DNA of 40,806 nucleotides from Flavobacteriales bacterium (GTDB lineage Bacteria > Bacteroidota > Bacteroidia > NS11-12g > UBA955): NCBI GenBank assembly GCA_947463095.1, contig CANHRE010000014.1:1-40806 (forward strand), read 5' to 3'. The notes beneath the pieces were generated by a model. That model had not been told where the DNA came from. It made no database searches and was given only the letters and a program-made list of their open reading frames with translations. Below are positions 32,342 to 40,378 of the stretch, one piece after another. Numbering within the stretch: the stretch's first letter is position 1; the number at the start of each line of letters is the position of its first letter. Made by a program: the position numbers and the translations under genes.

Positions 32342-32367
32342 AAAAAAAGGCCTGTTTTACAGGCCTT
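32342..32367 (-). terminator. Terminator of tRNA-Phe
   Basis: AAGGCCTGT TTT ACAGGCCTT is a perfect 9-bp stem with a 3-nt loop and, on the minus strand, a run of T residues. It begins 5 bp after the tRNA 3' end. Confidence 0.9.
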
Positions 32368-32371
32368 GGAG

Positions 32372-32444
32372 TGGTATCGGACGGAATCGAACCGCCGACA
32401 CAAGGATTTTCAGTCCTTTGCTCTACCGACTGAGCTACGATACC
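32372..32444 (-). tRNA. tRNA-Phe (anticodon GAA)
   Basis: The minus strand folds as a full 73-nt cloverleaf. The acceptor arms are GGTATCG / CGATACC with discriminator A. The D stem is GCTC / GAGC, and the anticodon stem is AAGGA / TCCTT around CTGAAAA. The T arm is GGCGG-TTCGATT-CCGTC. The GAA anticodon reads Phe codons. The 3' CCA is not encoded. No integrated element is seen at its 3' end. Confidence 0.97.
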
Positions 32445-32477
32445 ATTTCCTTTAGGGAATGTTCCTAAACGAGGGTG

Positions 32478-32508
32478 CGAAAATACATGATTCACCAGTA
32501 CCTTGCAA
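32478..32508 (-). promoter_or_regulatory. Promoter of tRNA-Phe
   Basis: On the minus strand TTTG (TTG at 32506-32508) is followed after 20 bp by TATTTTCG (32478-32485), one mismatch from TAnnTTTG. It lies about 34 bp before the mature 5' end, as expected for a tRNA precursor. Confidence 0.6.
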
Positions 32509-32517
32509 ACAGAAGAT

Positions 32518-32865
32518 ATGAATCCTGAAGTAGAAGCTTTTGAACAGTTTCGTTTTGCCATGAACGAGAAAATCATGAGCGCCGACAATCTGGTGCTGAA
32601 ACGCTTGTTTAATCTAGACACCCAAACCTATCAGGAAGGCGCTCTGAGTGTAAAAACAAAGGAGTTGCTGGGCCTGGTGGCATCGTTGGTGTTGCGCTGC
32701 GACGACTGTGTAAAGTACCATCTGGGGAAGTCCAGGGAACAAGGCGTTAGCTCTGAAGAATTATTTGAAGTGCTGGCCGTGGCCAATATGGTGGGCGGCA
32801 CCATCGTAATACCGCATACGCGGCGCGCGGTGGCCTATTGGGAGGCCCTGCATTCAGACAGCTGA
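32518..32865 (+). CDS. AhpD/carboxymuconolactone decarboxylase family protein
   Basis: A 115-residue, all-helical protein of the CMD/AhpD superfamily. The conserved helix LSVKTKELLGLVASLVLRCDDCVKYHLGKSREQGVS contains the CxxC-x3-H redox motif (CDDCVKYH). The following helix EELFEVLAVANMVGGTI is also typical. CxxC members act as alkylhydroperoxidase-like thiol enzymes in the cytoplasm. The physiological substrate is unknown. I start at the ATG at 32518, since the track's TTG at 32503 overlaps the tRNA promoter region. The last 12 bp overlap the convergent DUF3109 gene. Confidence 0.9.
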   Translation: MNPEVEAFEQFRFAMNEKIMSADNLVLKRLFNLDTQTYQEGALSVKTKELLGLVASLVLRCDDCVKYHLGKSREQGVSSEELFEVLAVANMVGGTIVIPHTRRAVAYWEALHSDS

Positions 32866-33432
32866 TCCTGAAGTCCAGGCTTCAGCTACTGTTTCCAGTT
32901 CATCATACCAGGCAGGCCCCATCTTCCGTATCAGGGCCTCTTTTAGAAATCGGTACATCGGAATCTGCTGTTCCTGCCCTGCTTTGCAGGCTGGCTGACA
33001 AACATACCATCGGTGGTAGTTCATCACCGTGAACTCCCCATAATTACCGGAACGGATGGGGTACAAATGACAGCTTAACGGCTTCTTGAAGGCTGTCAAT
33101 CCTTGCTGCCAGGCGCGTTCCATCCCGCAAAGGGTAAGCCCGTTTTCGCGGACGGCAAACACACAGGCACCGTCAGGATGACAGCGAATCACCGCCTCTC
33201 CGTCGCTGTCGCGCTCCCAAAATGCCCCCTCGGATAGCATTTCCCGGCTGTTGTCGGAAAGCACACTGCTGATGGCCGGAAGTGCTGCCTCAATGATGGG
33301 TATTTCTTCCTCAGCAAGTGGCGCGCCTGCATCACCCTGAACGCAGCATTCGCCTTTGCATTGCTGCAACTGACAGGCGAAGTGCGCTTCCAGAATATCT
33401 TCACTAAGCAGCGCGTTCCCGACTATAATCAT
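32854..33432 (-). CDS. DUF3109 cysteine-rich protein
   Basis: A 192-residue cytoplasmic protein with the Cys pattern of the DUF3109 / YkgJ-like zinc or iron-binding group: CKGECCVQGDAGAPL near residue 26, CHPDGACVF near residue 86, LCGMERAW, SCHLYPIR near residue 122 and VCQPACKAG near residue 145. It is assumed to bind a metal or Fe-S cluster, and its function is not known. It is the last gene of the eight-gene minus-strand operon. Its ATG shares one base with the purE stop, and its 3' end overlaps the AhpD-like gene on the other strand. Confidence 0.88.
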   Translation of the reverse strand: MIIVGNALLSEDILEAHFACQLQQCKGECCVQGDAGAPLAEEEIPIIEAALPAISSVLSDNSREMLSEGAFWERDSDGEAVIRCHPDGACVFAVRENGLTLCGMERAWQQGLTAFKKPLSCHLYPIRSGNYGEFTVMNYHRWYVCQPACKAGQEQQIPMYRFLKEALIRKMGPAWYDELETVAEAWTSGSAV

Positions 33433-33950
33433 CAGAAGTTATTCTTACTGAGGTAGGTTTCGAAGCCTTCCGCCTCCAGCCGTTCGGCCTTGTTTAGCAC
33501 TTCCTGCTCCAGGCTGGTTTTATACGCTTGCACCTTGTGGGCCAGTTCAGGATTGCCCACAGCCAGGATTTGTGCGGCCATGATGCCCGCGTTACGCGCC
33601 CCGTTGATGGCCATGGTGGCAACAGGAACACCGGGCGGCATCTGCACGATGGAATAGAGGGAATCCAGTCCCGACATGCTTTTCGACTGCACCGGAACAC
33701 CGATTACAGGAAGATGCGTGATGCTGGCCACCATGCCCGGCAGATGTGCTGCCCCGCCTGCACCGGCAATAATGACACCGAAACCCGATTCGTGGGCAGC
33801 GGCGGCAAAGTCAAACATCCTTTGCGGGGTGCGGTGTGCCGAAACTATGGTGAGTTTAAATTCCACACCAAAATGTTCCAGGATGCGGGCGGCTTCCTGC
33901 ATTACCGGCAGGTCTGAATCCGAACCCATGATGATTGCTACTTTGGCCAT
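33432..33950 (-). CDS. purE: N5-carboxyaminoimidazole ribonucleotide mutase
   Basis: The 172-residue class I PurE moves the carboxyl group of N5-CAIR to give CAIR in de novo purine synthesis. The core has the family signatures VAIIMGSDSDLPVMQEA at residue 4, VSAHRTPQRMFDFA near residue 40, and IIAGAGGAAHLPGMVAS near residue 65. VPVATMAINGARNAGIMAAQIL follows near residue 113. The His of SAHRTP is the catalytic residue. The track's start at 34091 adds 47 residues that run back into pssA and is rejected. The PurK partner is not in the window. It follows pssA after 13 bp. Confidence 0.96.
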   Translation of the reverse strand: MAKVAIIMGSDSDLPVMQEAARILEHFGVEFKLTIVSAHRTPQRMFDFAAAAHESGFGVIIAGAGGAAHLPGMVASITHLPVIGVPVQSKSMSGLDSLYSIVQMPPGVPVATMAINGARNAGIMAAQILAVGNPELAHKVQAYKTSLEQEVLNKAERLEAEGFETYLSKNNF

Positions 33951-33963
33951 AGAGGATACAAAA

Positions 33964-34695
33964 TTAGGCAGTTCCTGATGATTGCACTTCTTGCCCGGGC
34001 TTACGCCACAGGTAATCCGCGCCTGACAGCAAGAGGTAGGCCAGGAATACCCAGGGTACAGATTGCCAGCCCTGCAGGATGATTCCCGCAAGCATCAACA
34101 GCAAAAAGGCATAGTGAAAGGGCTGAGCGCGCAGGCTGAATGACTTGAATTTAAACGCCATCAGGGGCAAATCGCTCACCAGCAGGTAAGCAGATAAGAC
34201 CGGGAACAAGGTTACAAAACGGAAATGCGTGACTACAGGCTCCAGCAATCCATGAGCCTCCACGATAAATGGGAACGAAGCGATGAGCAGCGCATTGGCC
34301 GGAGTGGGAACTCCCAGAAAGCCGGAGGTCTGTCGCTCGTCAATATTGAATTTAGCCAGCCTGTAGGCAGAAAACAGCGGTATGGCCAGAAAAACATAGC
34401 CATTAATACAGAAGCCTTCCGCAGCACAATAGCCATTGCTCACGGCCAGGTATTGCATGATAAACCCAGGCGCCACGCCAAAAGTGACCAGATCGGCCAG
34501 AGAGTCCAGCTGCTGGCCCAGTGGGGAATTAGCCTTCAGCAGTCGGGCAGCGAATCCGTCCAGAAAGTCAAAACCGGCAGCCAGAAGCATGAGCCAGGAG
34601 GCCTGTATGGGCTTCCCGTTGAATACCGCCGCGATGGCCAGACAGCCACAAGCCAGGTTAGACAGCGTGAGCAGGTTGGGAATCTGTTTCATCAT
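33964..34695 (-). CDS. pssA: CDP-diacylglycerol-serine O-phosphatidyltransferase
   Basis: A 243-residue inner-membrane enzyme that makes phosphatidylserine, the precursor of phosphatidylethanolamine. The CDP-alcohol phosphotransferase motif is complete: DFLDGFAARLLKANSPLGQQLDSLAD near residues 43-68, giving DxxDGxxAR(x8)GxxxDxxxD. N-terminal IPNLLTLSNLACGCLAI and the later PLFSAYRLAKFNID are standard for the type II (Bacillus-like) PssA. About six to eight membrane helices are present. It overlaps the EreA-like gene by 4 bp and is followed by purE after 13 bp. Confidence 0.95.
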   Translation of the reverse strand: MMKQIPNLLTLSNLACGCLAIAAVFNGKPIQASWLMLLAAGFDFLDGFAARLLKANSPLGQQLDSLADLVTFGVAPGFIMQYLAVSNGYCAAEGFCINGYVFLAIPLFSAYRLAKFNIDERQTSGFLGVPTPANALLIASFPFIVEAHGLLEPVVTHFRFVTLFPVLSAYLLVSDLPLMAFKFKSFSLRAQPFHYAFLLLMLAGIILQGWQSVPWVFLAYLLLSGADYLWRKPGQEVQSSGTA

Positions 34696-36596
34696 TCTTT
34701 AATCACGAAGCCCAGGGTGGCTTCCAGGTATTTGGTGTGCTGGGCGAATTTCGGAGTTCCAGGCAAACGTTTGCCTTCGTAGCGCCAGTCGGTACGTGAC
34801 AAGTCGCGGCCCACACCGCCGGAAATGCCCAGGCTGAGCGGGCCCAGTGCATAACGGAAATGCGCGGCTACAGAAACCAGCAGGGCCGGATTGCGGTATA
34901 AAACGCGTTCCGTGGGCTGCGGATTCAGGAAATTCTGAGGCCTGTCGGCGGGTTTTAATTCTATGCGCGACATGGCGAACCCTATTCCGGTGCCAATGGC
35001 CAGGTTAAAATGCCTGGAGCGCAGTACATCTTTAGCAGATTCCGAAACGACACGGAACATATTAAAACGCATCACGGAGTCAGACTGGGCACCGTAGCGC
35101 AGGTTCCGCGTGGGTAGCCACAACATGCTGATACGACCACCTGTAGATTCATCCCATTTGGTGGGGAAATAGGCGATGTCAAATCCCTGCATCATCAGGT
35201 TATCGGCAATAATGGGAAGACCGAATCCCTGCAGTGCCTGATTCAGCGGCCCCAGCTTGGTCCATTCCCGATGATACACATAACTCATGTGCGTGAATTC
35301 GTACTCAGATTGGTAATCGTAACCTTCTTCCTCATCATAATCGAAATCCTCTTCCGTGATGTTGTTGAACAGCACAAAGTCATAACGCGAGGCCAGCACC
35401 GGGAAGCTTTTCTTCAAACTGTCCAGAGAAAACAGGGCTACGCTGCCATCAGGAGTTTCCGCTGCAAAGGCTTCCACTTCCTGCTCCTGTGCGTTTTTAT
35501 CATTTTCCTCCTCATCATCTGCACCATCTGCATAAAAATAGCCGATGGTAACCACATGGCTGCGGAAAGGCTCCGGCATCAGCGTGGTCATTTTCTGCGA
35601 AATGGAATGGTAATTCAGCCAGCCGCAGGGGCCGTTCTGTATGGCAGTTCCAGCATGGCAACGACCGAATTGACCGTAGAATTTACCCTTGGGATATTGC
35701 TGCAGCAGCCCCTTCATGTTGTCGTACATCACCTTTTCGCGGAAGGTGTACTGATAGGGCGTGTACTCATAATCATCCCACTCCAGATATTGCTTCAGGG
35801 AACGCAGCAGGGTATCAGTCAGGCCGAAGTTCTTGCCGAGATAGCTGCGGTATTGTGCCTTCAGGCTGTCGAATTGCGCCAGGAAGAGCCGCAAGGTGGG
35901 GCGCACCTCGTAATTTTCTGCGGATACATCCGATGCATCGTTGTCATAGCCGCCCTCCTCTTCTTCCTCTTCATAAGAAGAACTTCCCTGGTGATAGATC
36001 TGCCGGGCCAAGCCCTTGATGGCTTCCACACCTACCAGCAAGCCATCGGGGATGCCGGAATCGGGAAGCAGGTGTTCCAGCAGCAGCAGCGGCACATCGG
36101 TGTATCGTTCCACGTCGATACCACTCACGATGATTTTGGCAGAATCGGGCAATTCCCGGTTCCACTCGCGCAGGGCACGGTACATATCCATGTAATCGCT
36201 GCCGGTGGTATTGTCCAGGATATCCAGCCAGATTGAGTCGCCGGTATTGATGAATTGCTGCAGCACATAGCCGCGGGCAAAGCCCAGCTCCAGGATCATG
36301 TTGCGCACCCCGCCCCGCTTGTACAGGTAGCGCATCAGCTTTAATTCCATGGCGCTGTTGAACTCCATAAAACGGTGATCTTCTCCACCAAGGAAGAAAC
36401 GTCCGTATTTAGCCGCAGAATCCATCACCTCAAATCCGGTGAAGGAGTCGTTGATCTGATGGTCAATCAACCAGGCGCGGGGTGCTTGTATGGAGACTGG
36501 CGCATCGGGTGGCGGTGGTATTTCATCTTTCTTTTGCGCAGAAGCCTGCATCGCCGAAAGCAGCATGATGCAGCAGAAGAGCATTCTTTGTTTCAT
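34692..36596 (-). CDS. Exported EreA-like protein fused to a C-terminal beta-strand (barrel-like) region
   Basis: A 634-residue protein with a signal peptide (RMLFCCIMLLSAMQASAQ). Residues 55-440 resemble the erythromycin-esterase-like fold. GGEDHRFMEFN near residue 72 is the GE-x-H...E loop, MILELGFARGYVLQQFINTGDS near residue 103 is the Glu motif, and GQFGRCHAG near residue 310 is the second His. The expected AHNxH form of that motif is not kept. Three acidic inserts interrupt it (YEEEEEEGGYD; ADDEEENDK; DFDYDEEEGYDY). The last ~140 residues look like outer-membrane strands (LAIGTGIGFAMS, AHFRYALGPLSLGISGGVG, LEATLGFVI). The substrate is unknown, and antibiotic inactivation should not be assumed. 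It overlaps pssA by 4 bp. Confidence 0.7.
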   Translation of the reverse strand: MKQRMLFCCIMLLSAMQASAQKKDEIPPPPDAPVSIQAPRAWLIDHQINDSFTGFEVMDSAAKYGRFFLGGEDHRFMEFNSAMELKLMRYLYKRGGVRNMILELGFARGYVLQQFINTGDSIWLDILDNTTGSDYMDMYRALREWNRELPDSAKIIVSGIDVERYTDVPLLLLEHLLPDSGIPDGLLVGVEAIKGLARQIYHQGSSSYEEEEEEGGYDNDASDVSAENYEVRPTLRLFLAQFDSLKAQYRSYLGKNFGLTDTLLRSLKQYLEWDDYEYTPYQYTFREKVMYDNMKGLLQQYPKGKFYGQFGRCHAGTAIQNGPCGWLNYHSISQKMTTLMPEPFRSHVVTIGYFYADGADDEEENDKNAQEQEVEAFAAETPDGSVALFSLDSLKKSFPVLASRYDFVLFNNITEEDFDYDEEEGYDYQSEYEFTHMSYVYHREWTKLGPLNQALQGFGLPIIADNLMMQGFDIAYFPTKWDESTGGRISMLWLPTRNLRYGAQSDSVMRFNMFRVVSESAKDVLRSRHFNLAIGTGIGFAMSRIELKPADRPQNFLNPQPTERVLYRNPALLVSVAAHFRYALGPLSLGISGGVGRDLSRTDWRYEGKRLPGTPKFAQHTKYLEATLGFVIKE

Positions 36597-36606
36597 ATTA
36601 CCCATA

Positions 36607-37500
36607 TTATAACAGGTTCAGCACCTGTTCTCGTATTTGTTCCAGTTGTTCTTTCATGTCCACTACGGCCTGCTGCATGGGGAAATGGTTGGATTTCACG
36701 CCCATGGTATTGAGTTCCCGGCCTATTTCCTGGGCGATGAAGTTGAGTTTTTTTCCTGAAGGTTCGCGCAGCAGACAGGTTTCGAAGTAGTCGAGGTGCT
36801 GAGCCAGTCGGTTTTTTTCTTCGGTGATGTCCAGCTTCTCTACATAGAGGATTACTTCCTGTTCAAAGCGGTTGCGGTCCATCTTCCCTTCTGCTTCCTG
36901 TGTTTCCAGGGCCGACCACAGCCTTTTGCGAAGCAGTTCACGCCGCGCCTGTTCTTCCTGTTCCACCAATTTCAGGCCTTCGCGGATATGGTGTAAGGCA
37001 CTGCGCAGGATTTCGCCGATGCGCTGTCCTTCCTGTTTGCGGAAGCTTTCCATATGTTGGATGCTCAGGTCCAGGGCCTGAAAGAAAGCGATACGCAGCT
37101 GTTCTTCGTTAGCGACCTCGTTCACGCGGAGCACATCGGGCATGGCCATCACCTTGCCCAGCAGGTCGTGCACTTCGGTGTTCAGCTGATGGGCGAGCAA
37201 CTTCATCTGCGCGGCATAAGCTTCAGCCAGGGGAATATCGGTGGTAACCCGGCTGCCGTTTTCTGCGCCGGGCAGGTATTCCATACTTACGGAGGCGCTT
37301 ACCGAACCGCGTTCCAGTTGTTCGCGCAGCCGCTGCCGCAGTTCCGGTTCAAACGCAGCAAAATTCCGCGACATACGCACATCCAGGTCGAAATACTTCC
37401 CGTTCAGTGACTTCAAGGAGATGCGTATTTTAAAGCTTCCGGAGGTGATTTCTCCCTGACCATAGCCGGTCATGCTCTTCAGTTCACGAGGTCCGTTCAT
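36607..37500 (-). CDS. yicC: YicC-family endoribonuclease
   Basis: A 297-residue cytoplasmic protein with the YicC_N domain (MTGYGQGEITSGSFKIRISLKSLNGKYFDLDVRM) and the C-terminal DUF1732 domain (AQHLDYFETCLLREPSGKKLNFIAQEIGRELNTMGVKS). It ends in the typical MKEQLEQIREQVLNLL. E. coli YicC is a metal-dependent endoribonuclease linked to small-RNA decay. The start is either the ATG at 37500 or the ATG of MTGYG at 37473. The longer one overlaps the upstream transporter gene by 17 bp and the shorter one would leave a small gap. It lies inside the eight-gene operon. Confidence 0.93.
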   Translation of the reverse strand: MNGPRELKSMTGYGQGEITSGSFKIRISLKSLNGKYFDLDVRMSRNFAAFEPELRQRLREQLERGSVSASVSMEYLPGAENGSRVTTDIPLAEAYAAQMKLLAHQLNTEVHDLLGKVMAMPDVLRVNEVANEEQLRIAFFQALDLSIQHMESFRKQEGQRIGEILRSALHHIREGLKLVEQEEQARRELLRKRLWSALETQEAEGKMDRNRFEQEVILYVEKLDITEEKNRLAQHLDYFETCLLREPSGKKLNFIAQEIGRELNTMGVKSNHFPMQQAVVDMKEQLEQIREQVLNLL

Positions 37501-38395
37501 CTTTTTGTTTCTGGGCGGTGTTCCCTTGAAAAACTACCAGGTACACTCCGGTAAATATCAGCAGAATAAACAACACTTTAGCACCGGTCAGGGCATCCCG
37601 GCCGCTCAGTGAGGCAATCAGGCTGGCCAGCACGGGCTGAAGGTAAATATAGGTACCGGCCAGCGAGGCGCTCGCGCGCTTGATGGCATAGGCATTCAAC
37701 TGGTAGGTGATGAACGTGGTAAACACCAGCACATAGGCAATCTTCAGCCAAACATCCCAGGGAATCACCTGGAAATTTGTTTCTGCCAGTTGTGGCAAGC
37801 CAAAAGGCAGCACGAACAGGGTGCCCAGGGTGAAGGTCCACTTGTTCACGGTAACAGCGTGGTAGCGGCTCACCAGACCTTTTACCAGCACCAGGTAAAT
37901 GGCATAGCTGATGGCGTTGAGTGTTACCCAGATATCACCAACCACTGTGGCGCCGCCGAATTGAAAACCTTCGCCGCCCATCAGCAATACCGCGCCGAAG
38001 CAGGCCACCAGAATGCCTGTGCTCAGCGCCATGTTGGGCCATTTTCTCCGTTTCAGATGATCAATAACCACTACGAATACAGGAGTGAACAACATGAGTA
38101 CCGATCCGTTGATGGGCGTGGTGATGGACATGCCCTTGAAGAACATCAGCATGTTGGCAGCCACGCCGGTGAGGGCGCAAAAAAACAGCAGTCTTCCATC
38201 CTGCCTGAAGTTAAAAGGCTGCCTGATGAGCAGGCTATGGGCAAGCCAGTACATCACAGCCGCCGCGCCAATGCGAATCACAATAAAGCCTTCCGGCCTC
38301 AGGTAACGGGGCATGATGTCGCGGGCCCAGCTGAAGAATATGGCATAAATGAGGGCCACGGCGAACAGCGCCAGATGCACCAGCGGCTGCTTCAT
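37484..38395 (-). CDS. EamA/DMT-family transporter
   Basis: A 303-residue inner-membrane protein with ten predicted helices in two EamA repeats (residues 5-135 and 150-290). It starts HLALFAVALIYAIFFSWARDIMP. The end-of-repeat motif TTPINGSVLMLFTPVFVVVIDHL matches the first repeat and ASASLAGTYIYLQPVLASLIASL the second. DMT members export metabolites, and the substrate cannot be told from sequence. It overlaps the TerB-DnaJ gene by 4 bp (ATGA) and yicC by 17 bp. Confidence 0.9.
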   Translation of the reverse strand: MKQPLVHLALFAVALIYAIFFSWARDIMPRYLRPEGFIVIRIGAAAVMYWLAHSLLIRQPFNFRQDGRLLFFCALTGVAANMLMFFKGMSITTPINGSVLMLFTPVFVVVIDHLKRRKWPNMALSTGILVACFGAVLLMGGEGFQFGGATVVGDIWVTLNAISYAIYLVLVKGLVSRYHAVTVNKWTFTLGTLFVLPFGLPQLAETNFQVIPWDVWLKIAYVLVFTTFITYQLNAYAIKRASASLAGTYIYLQPVLASLIASLSGRDALTGAKVLFILLIFTGVYLVVFQGNTAQKQKDERTS

Positions 38396-39126
38396 GCCAT
38401 CCCTCTTTTCTTCTTGATTTGTTCGTAGGCCTGTTGTACCCTGCGGAATTTATCATCCGCTTCCTTCTTCAACTGCTCTCCCAGTCCGCTGAGCTTGTCG
38501 GGATGGTATTTCATGGCCATACGGCGGTAGGCGCGCTTCACCTCATCGTCGGAGGCATCAGGTTTGATTTCCAGTATCTCGTAGTCGGCATCGCTGCTCA
38601 CCACAAACATGGCGCGCACGCTCAGGTAATCGGGCGTGGTGATGCCCACATGGGCAGCGATGTATTCCAGCATGCGCAGTTCGCCGGGCGACACATCGCC
38701 GTCGGCTCTGGAGATGCGGAACAGGATGTGCAGCAGTTCCAGGCGCTGGCTGTACGACATGTTGGCGCGAATCTGCTTGCACACACCGGCCACGTCCACT
38801 TGTTTCTTGAGCAGTTCCCGCAGGATGAGCAGGTATTGCTTCACCTGTTCATCGGTATAGGTGCGCAGCAGCATAGACTTCACCATATCCAATTCGCTGC
38901 GCATCACCTTGCCGTCGGCGTTCATTACGGCGCTGATGAGCACCAGCAGGCTCATGGCAAAGTCGCCCGACTGCGTTTGCGAGGCCGACCTTCGCTGAAC
39001 GGGCTGATCCTCCTCATCCGAAGCAGATGCGTCGAAGAAGCTGCCTATGGCAAAGCCCACCAAGGCACCGATAGGGCCGCCAAGCACCCATCCGAGACCG
39101 CCTCCTATGAATTTTCCGAAGCTCAA
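38392..39126 (-). CDS. TerB-DnaJ (DjlA-like) co-chaperone
   Basis: A 244-residue protein with three parts. A glycine-rich hydrophobic N-terminus (GGGLGWVLGGPIGALVGFAIGSFF) probably inserts in or lies on the inner membrane. A TerB-like helical domain occupies residues 55-165 (LLVLISAVMNADGKVMRSELDMVK, ISRADGDVSPGELRMLEYIA). A C-terminal J domain occupies residues 175-240 (DYEILEIKPDASDDEVKRAYRRMAMKYHPDKL) with the HPD tripeptide that activates DnaK ATPase. The layout is that of DjlA, which binds DnaK at the membrane. It overlaps its neighbours by 4 bp on each side. Confidence 0.9.
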   Translation of the reverse strand: MSFGKFIGGGLGWVLGGPIGALVGFAIGSFFDASASDEEDQPVQRRSASQTQSGDFAMSLLVLISAVMNADGKVMRSELDMVKSMLLRTYTDEQVKQYLLILRELLKKQVDVAGVCKQIRANMSYSQRLELLHILFRISRADGDVSPGELRMLEYIAAHVGITTPDYLSVRAMFVVSSDADYEILEIKPDASDDEVKRAYRRMAMKYHPDKLSGLGEQLKKEADDKFRRVQQAYEQIKKKRGMA

Positions 39127-40145
39127 GGTACAGCAGTAAAGTCTTTAAGTTTCTTTAATCTATTGCGGAGCACGGCATCCTGCATTTGCACCAGTTCATT
39201 CGCGCCGTTTACCCGAGCCCAGAAATATTCAATTTCAAACAGGCGGATGCTGCCGTCTCTGTTTTCCTGGGAATAAGTTTCATCGCTCACCGGAATGCGG
39301 AACAGTTCCAGGGATTGCGTTTTCCCATCGCAGGTATTGAGTTTCAGGGTACAAAACGGTTTGGAGCGCAACACCGTATCTGCGCGTTGTTTCGGCAGGT
39401 TCGGCCAGCCTTCCATCTGCACATGCTCAAACATGCCCACCAGCGAGCGCACCGGATTCAGCGGCACTTGCAGCTTGCGTCCCTGTGCGTCCAGCAGCGA
39501 AATACCGGCATCATCCGGGCGGTCAATCACAAAAGACGCCGAAGGTTCTTCGTGCCAGGTGATTTCCAGCCTGCGGATGTTGTCTGCCGTGGCATTCAGT
39601 ACTTCTTTACTGCGCCAATCTTTCAGGTTGGTGCTGAAGTAAGGCGTTACATACCCTTCAAAGCCCGGCACTTCCACCACATAAGGCCTTTTCAGACCGG
39701 GCATATACATGTAGGTGCCCATAGAATTCTGCGTTGGTCCACCCACGTACAGTGTTTTGGAAAGTTTACCGTTCAGATAGAATTCCGCTTTCACGGCATG
39801 CAGGTACAAGGTGCGGTTGATTTCTTCGGAAGCGCTGTCACCAACGGGATATTTCACCTGAAGCTTATTCATAACAAAGTTTAACAGCATATCAATATTC
39901 GATTTGCTGGCAGGAAAAACGCCTTGTGCATTTTTTACCGTCCAGTTTCCGGCCTCATCCTTTTGAAGCAGCACATGATCCTTGGTGCTGTTTTTGGAAA
40001 AGAATATTTTATCTACACGGTTGGTTTGTTCAATGGCAAAATCCTTGATTCCGGCTTCTGCCGTTGAGTTCAGATTCCGCCTGAGCAAAAAGAACGCCAG
40101 CGCAGCAGTGGCGGCGACGGCAAGGAGCAGGATGATGCGTTTCAT
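39123..40145 (-). CDS. DUF4340 membrane-anchored protein
   Basis: A 340-residue protein with an N-terminal helix (RIILLLAVAATAALAFFLL) and a large periplasmic region. Repeated DUF4340 modules are seen: VDKIFFSKNSTKDHVLLQKDEAGNWTV near residue 47, KTLYVGGPTQNSMGTYMYMPG near residue 130, and WRSKEVLNATADNIRRLEITWH near residue 178. DUF4340 proteins are often linked to ABC-type gliding or surface-motility loci (GldG neighbours) but have no known activity. The track's MISPIFVPRM start lies in the promoter, so I use MKRII at 40145. It is the first gene of the eight-gene operon. Confidence 0.87.
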   Translation of the reverse strand: MKRIILLLAVAATAALAFFLLRRNLNSTAEAGIKDFAIEQTNRVDKIFFSKNSTKDHVLLQKDEAGNWTVKNAQGVFPASKSNIDMLLNFVMNKLQVKYPVGDSASEEINRTLYLHAVKAEFYLNGKLSKTLYVGGPTQNSMGTYMYMPGLKRPYVVEVPGFEGYVTPYFSTNLKDWRSKEVLNATADNIRRLEITWHEEPSASFVIDRPDDAGISLLDAQGRKLQVPLNPVRSLVGMFEHVQMEGWPNLPKQRADTVLRSKPFCTLKLNTCDGKTQSLELFRIPVSDETYSQENRDGSIRLFEIEYFWARVNGANELVQMQDAVLRNRLKKLKDFTAVP

Positions 40146-40153
40146 TCGAGGTA

Positions 40154-40161
40154 CAAAAATA
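40154..40161 (-). promoter_or_regulatory. -7 element of the DUF4340-DUF3109 operon
   Basis: TATTTTTG on the minus strand is an exact TAnnTTTG match, 8 bp before the ATG at 40145. It implies an almost leaderless mRNA. No TTG is seen at the standard distance. Confidence 0.6.
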
Positions 40162-40378
40162 GGACTTATCAAACAGGCTGCCGTTGCCGTTCGTCAAAGG
40201 ATAAGCGGTGGTGAATGGATTTTTTAGGTTTCTATACATTGATGTGCCTATTTTTTTATCTTCGTAAACACAACAACGCCTGTCTTTTGTGAATCTTGAT
40301 AACTACATATACTTTCAGGTACCCTGCATGATGGTGCAGGCTAAAAACGAAGCATTACAATAATGCCGGCAGAGCAAC
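40162..40378. other. Intergenic A/T-rich stretch before the integrase remnant
   Basis: No coding pattern is seen. It contains a TTTTTTTATCTTCG tract (40251-40264) that loosely resembles a plus-strand -7 box, and a perfect small hairpin CCTGCA-TGATGG-TGCAGG at 40323-40340. The part nearest 40379 may be decayed integrase or element sequence, but I cannot align it. Confidence 0.4.

Noticed and set aside
32372-32444. tRNA-Phe as an integration site for a mobile element
   Set aside because: No integrase, direct repeat of the tRNA 3' end or accessory genes lie beside it. It is followed at once by its own terminator.
31968-32621. 217-aa minus-strand ORF across the tRNA-Phe gene
   Set aside because: It translates through the tRNA, its promoter and its terminator, and antisense to the AhpD-like gene.
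35271-36236. 321-aa plus-strand ORF antisense to the EreA-like gene
   Set aside because: It is a mirror of the acidic/aromatic codons of the real gene. Its Ile/Leu-rich stretches come from reverse-complemented Asp/Glu runs.
38419-39276. 285-aa plus-strand ORF antisense to the TerB-DnaJ gene
   Set aside because: The minus frame has a complete J domain with HPD. The plus frame is His-rich with no known domain.
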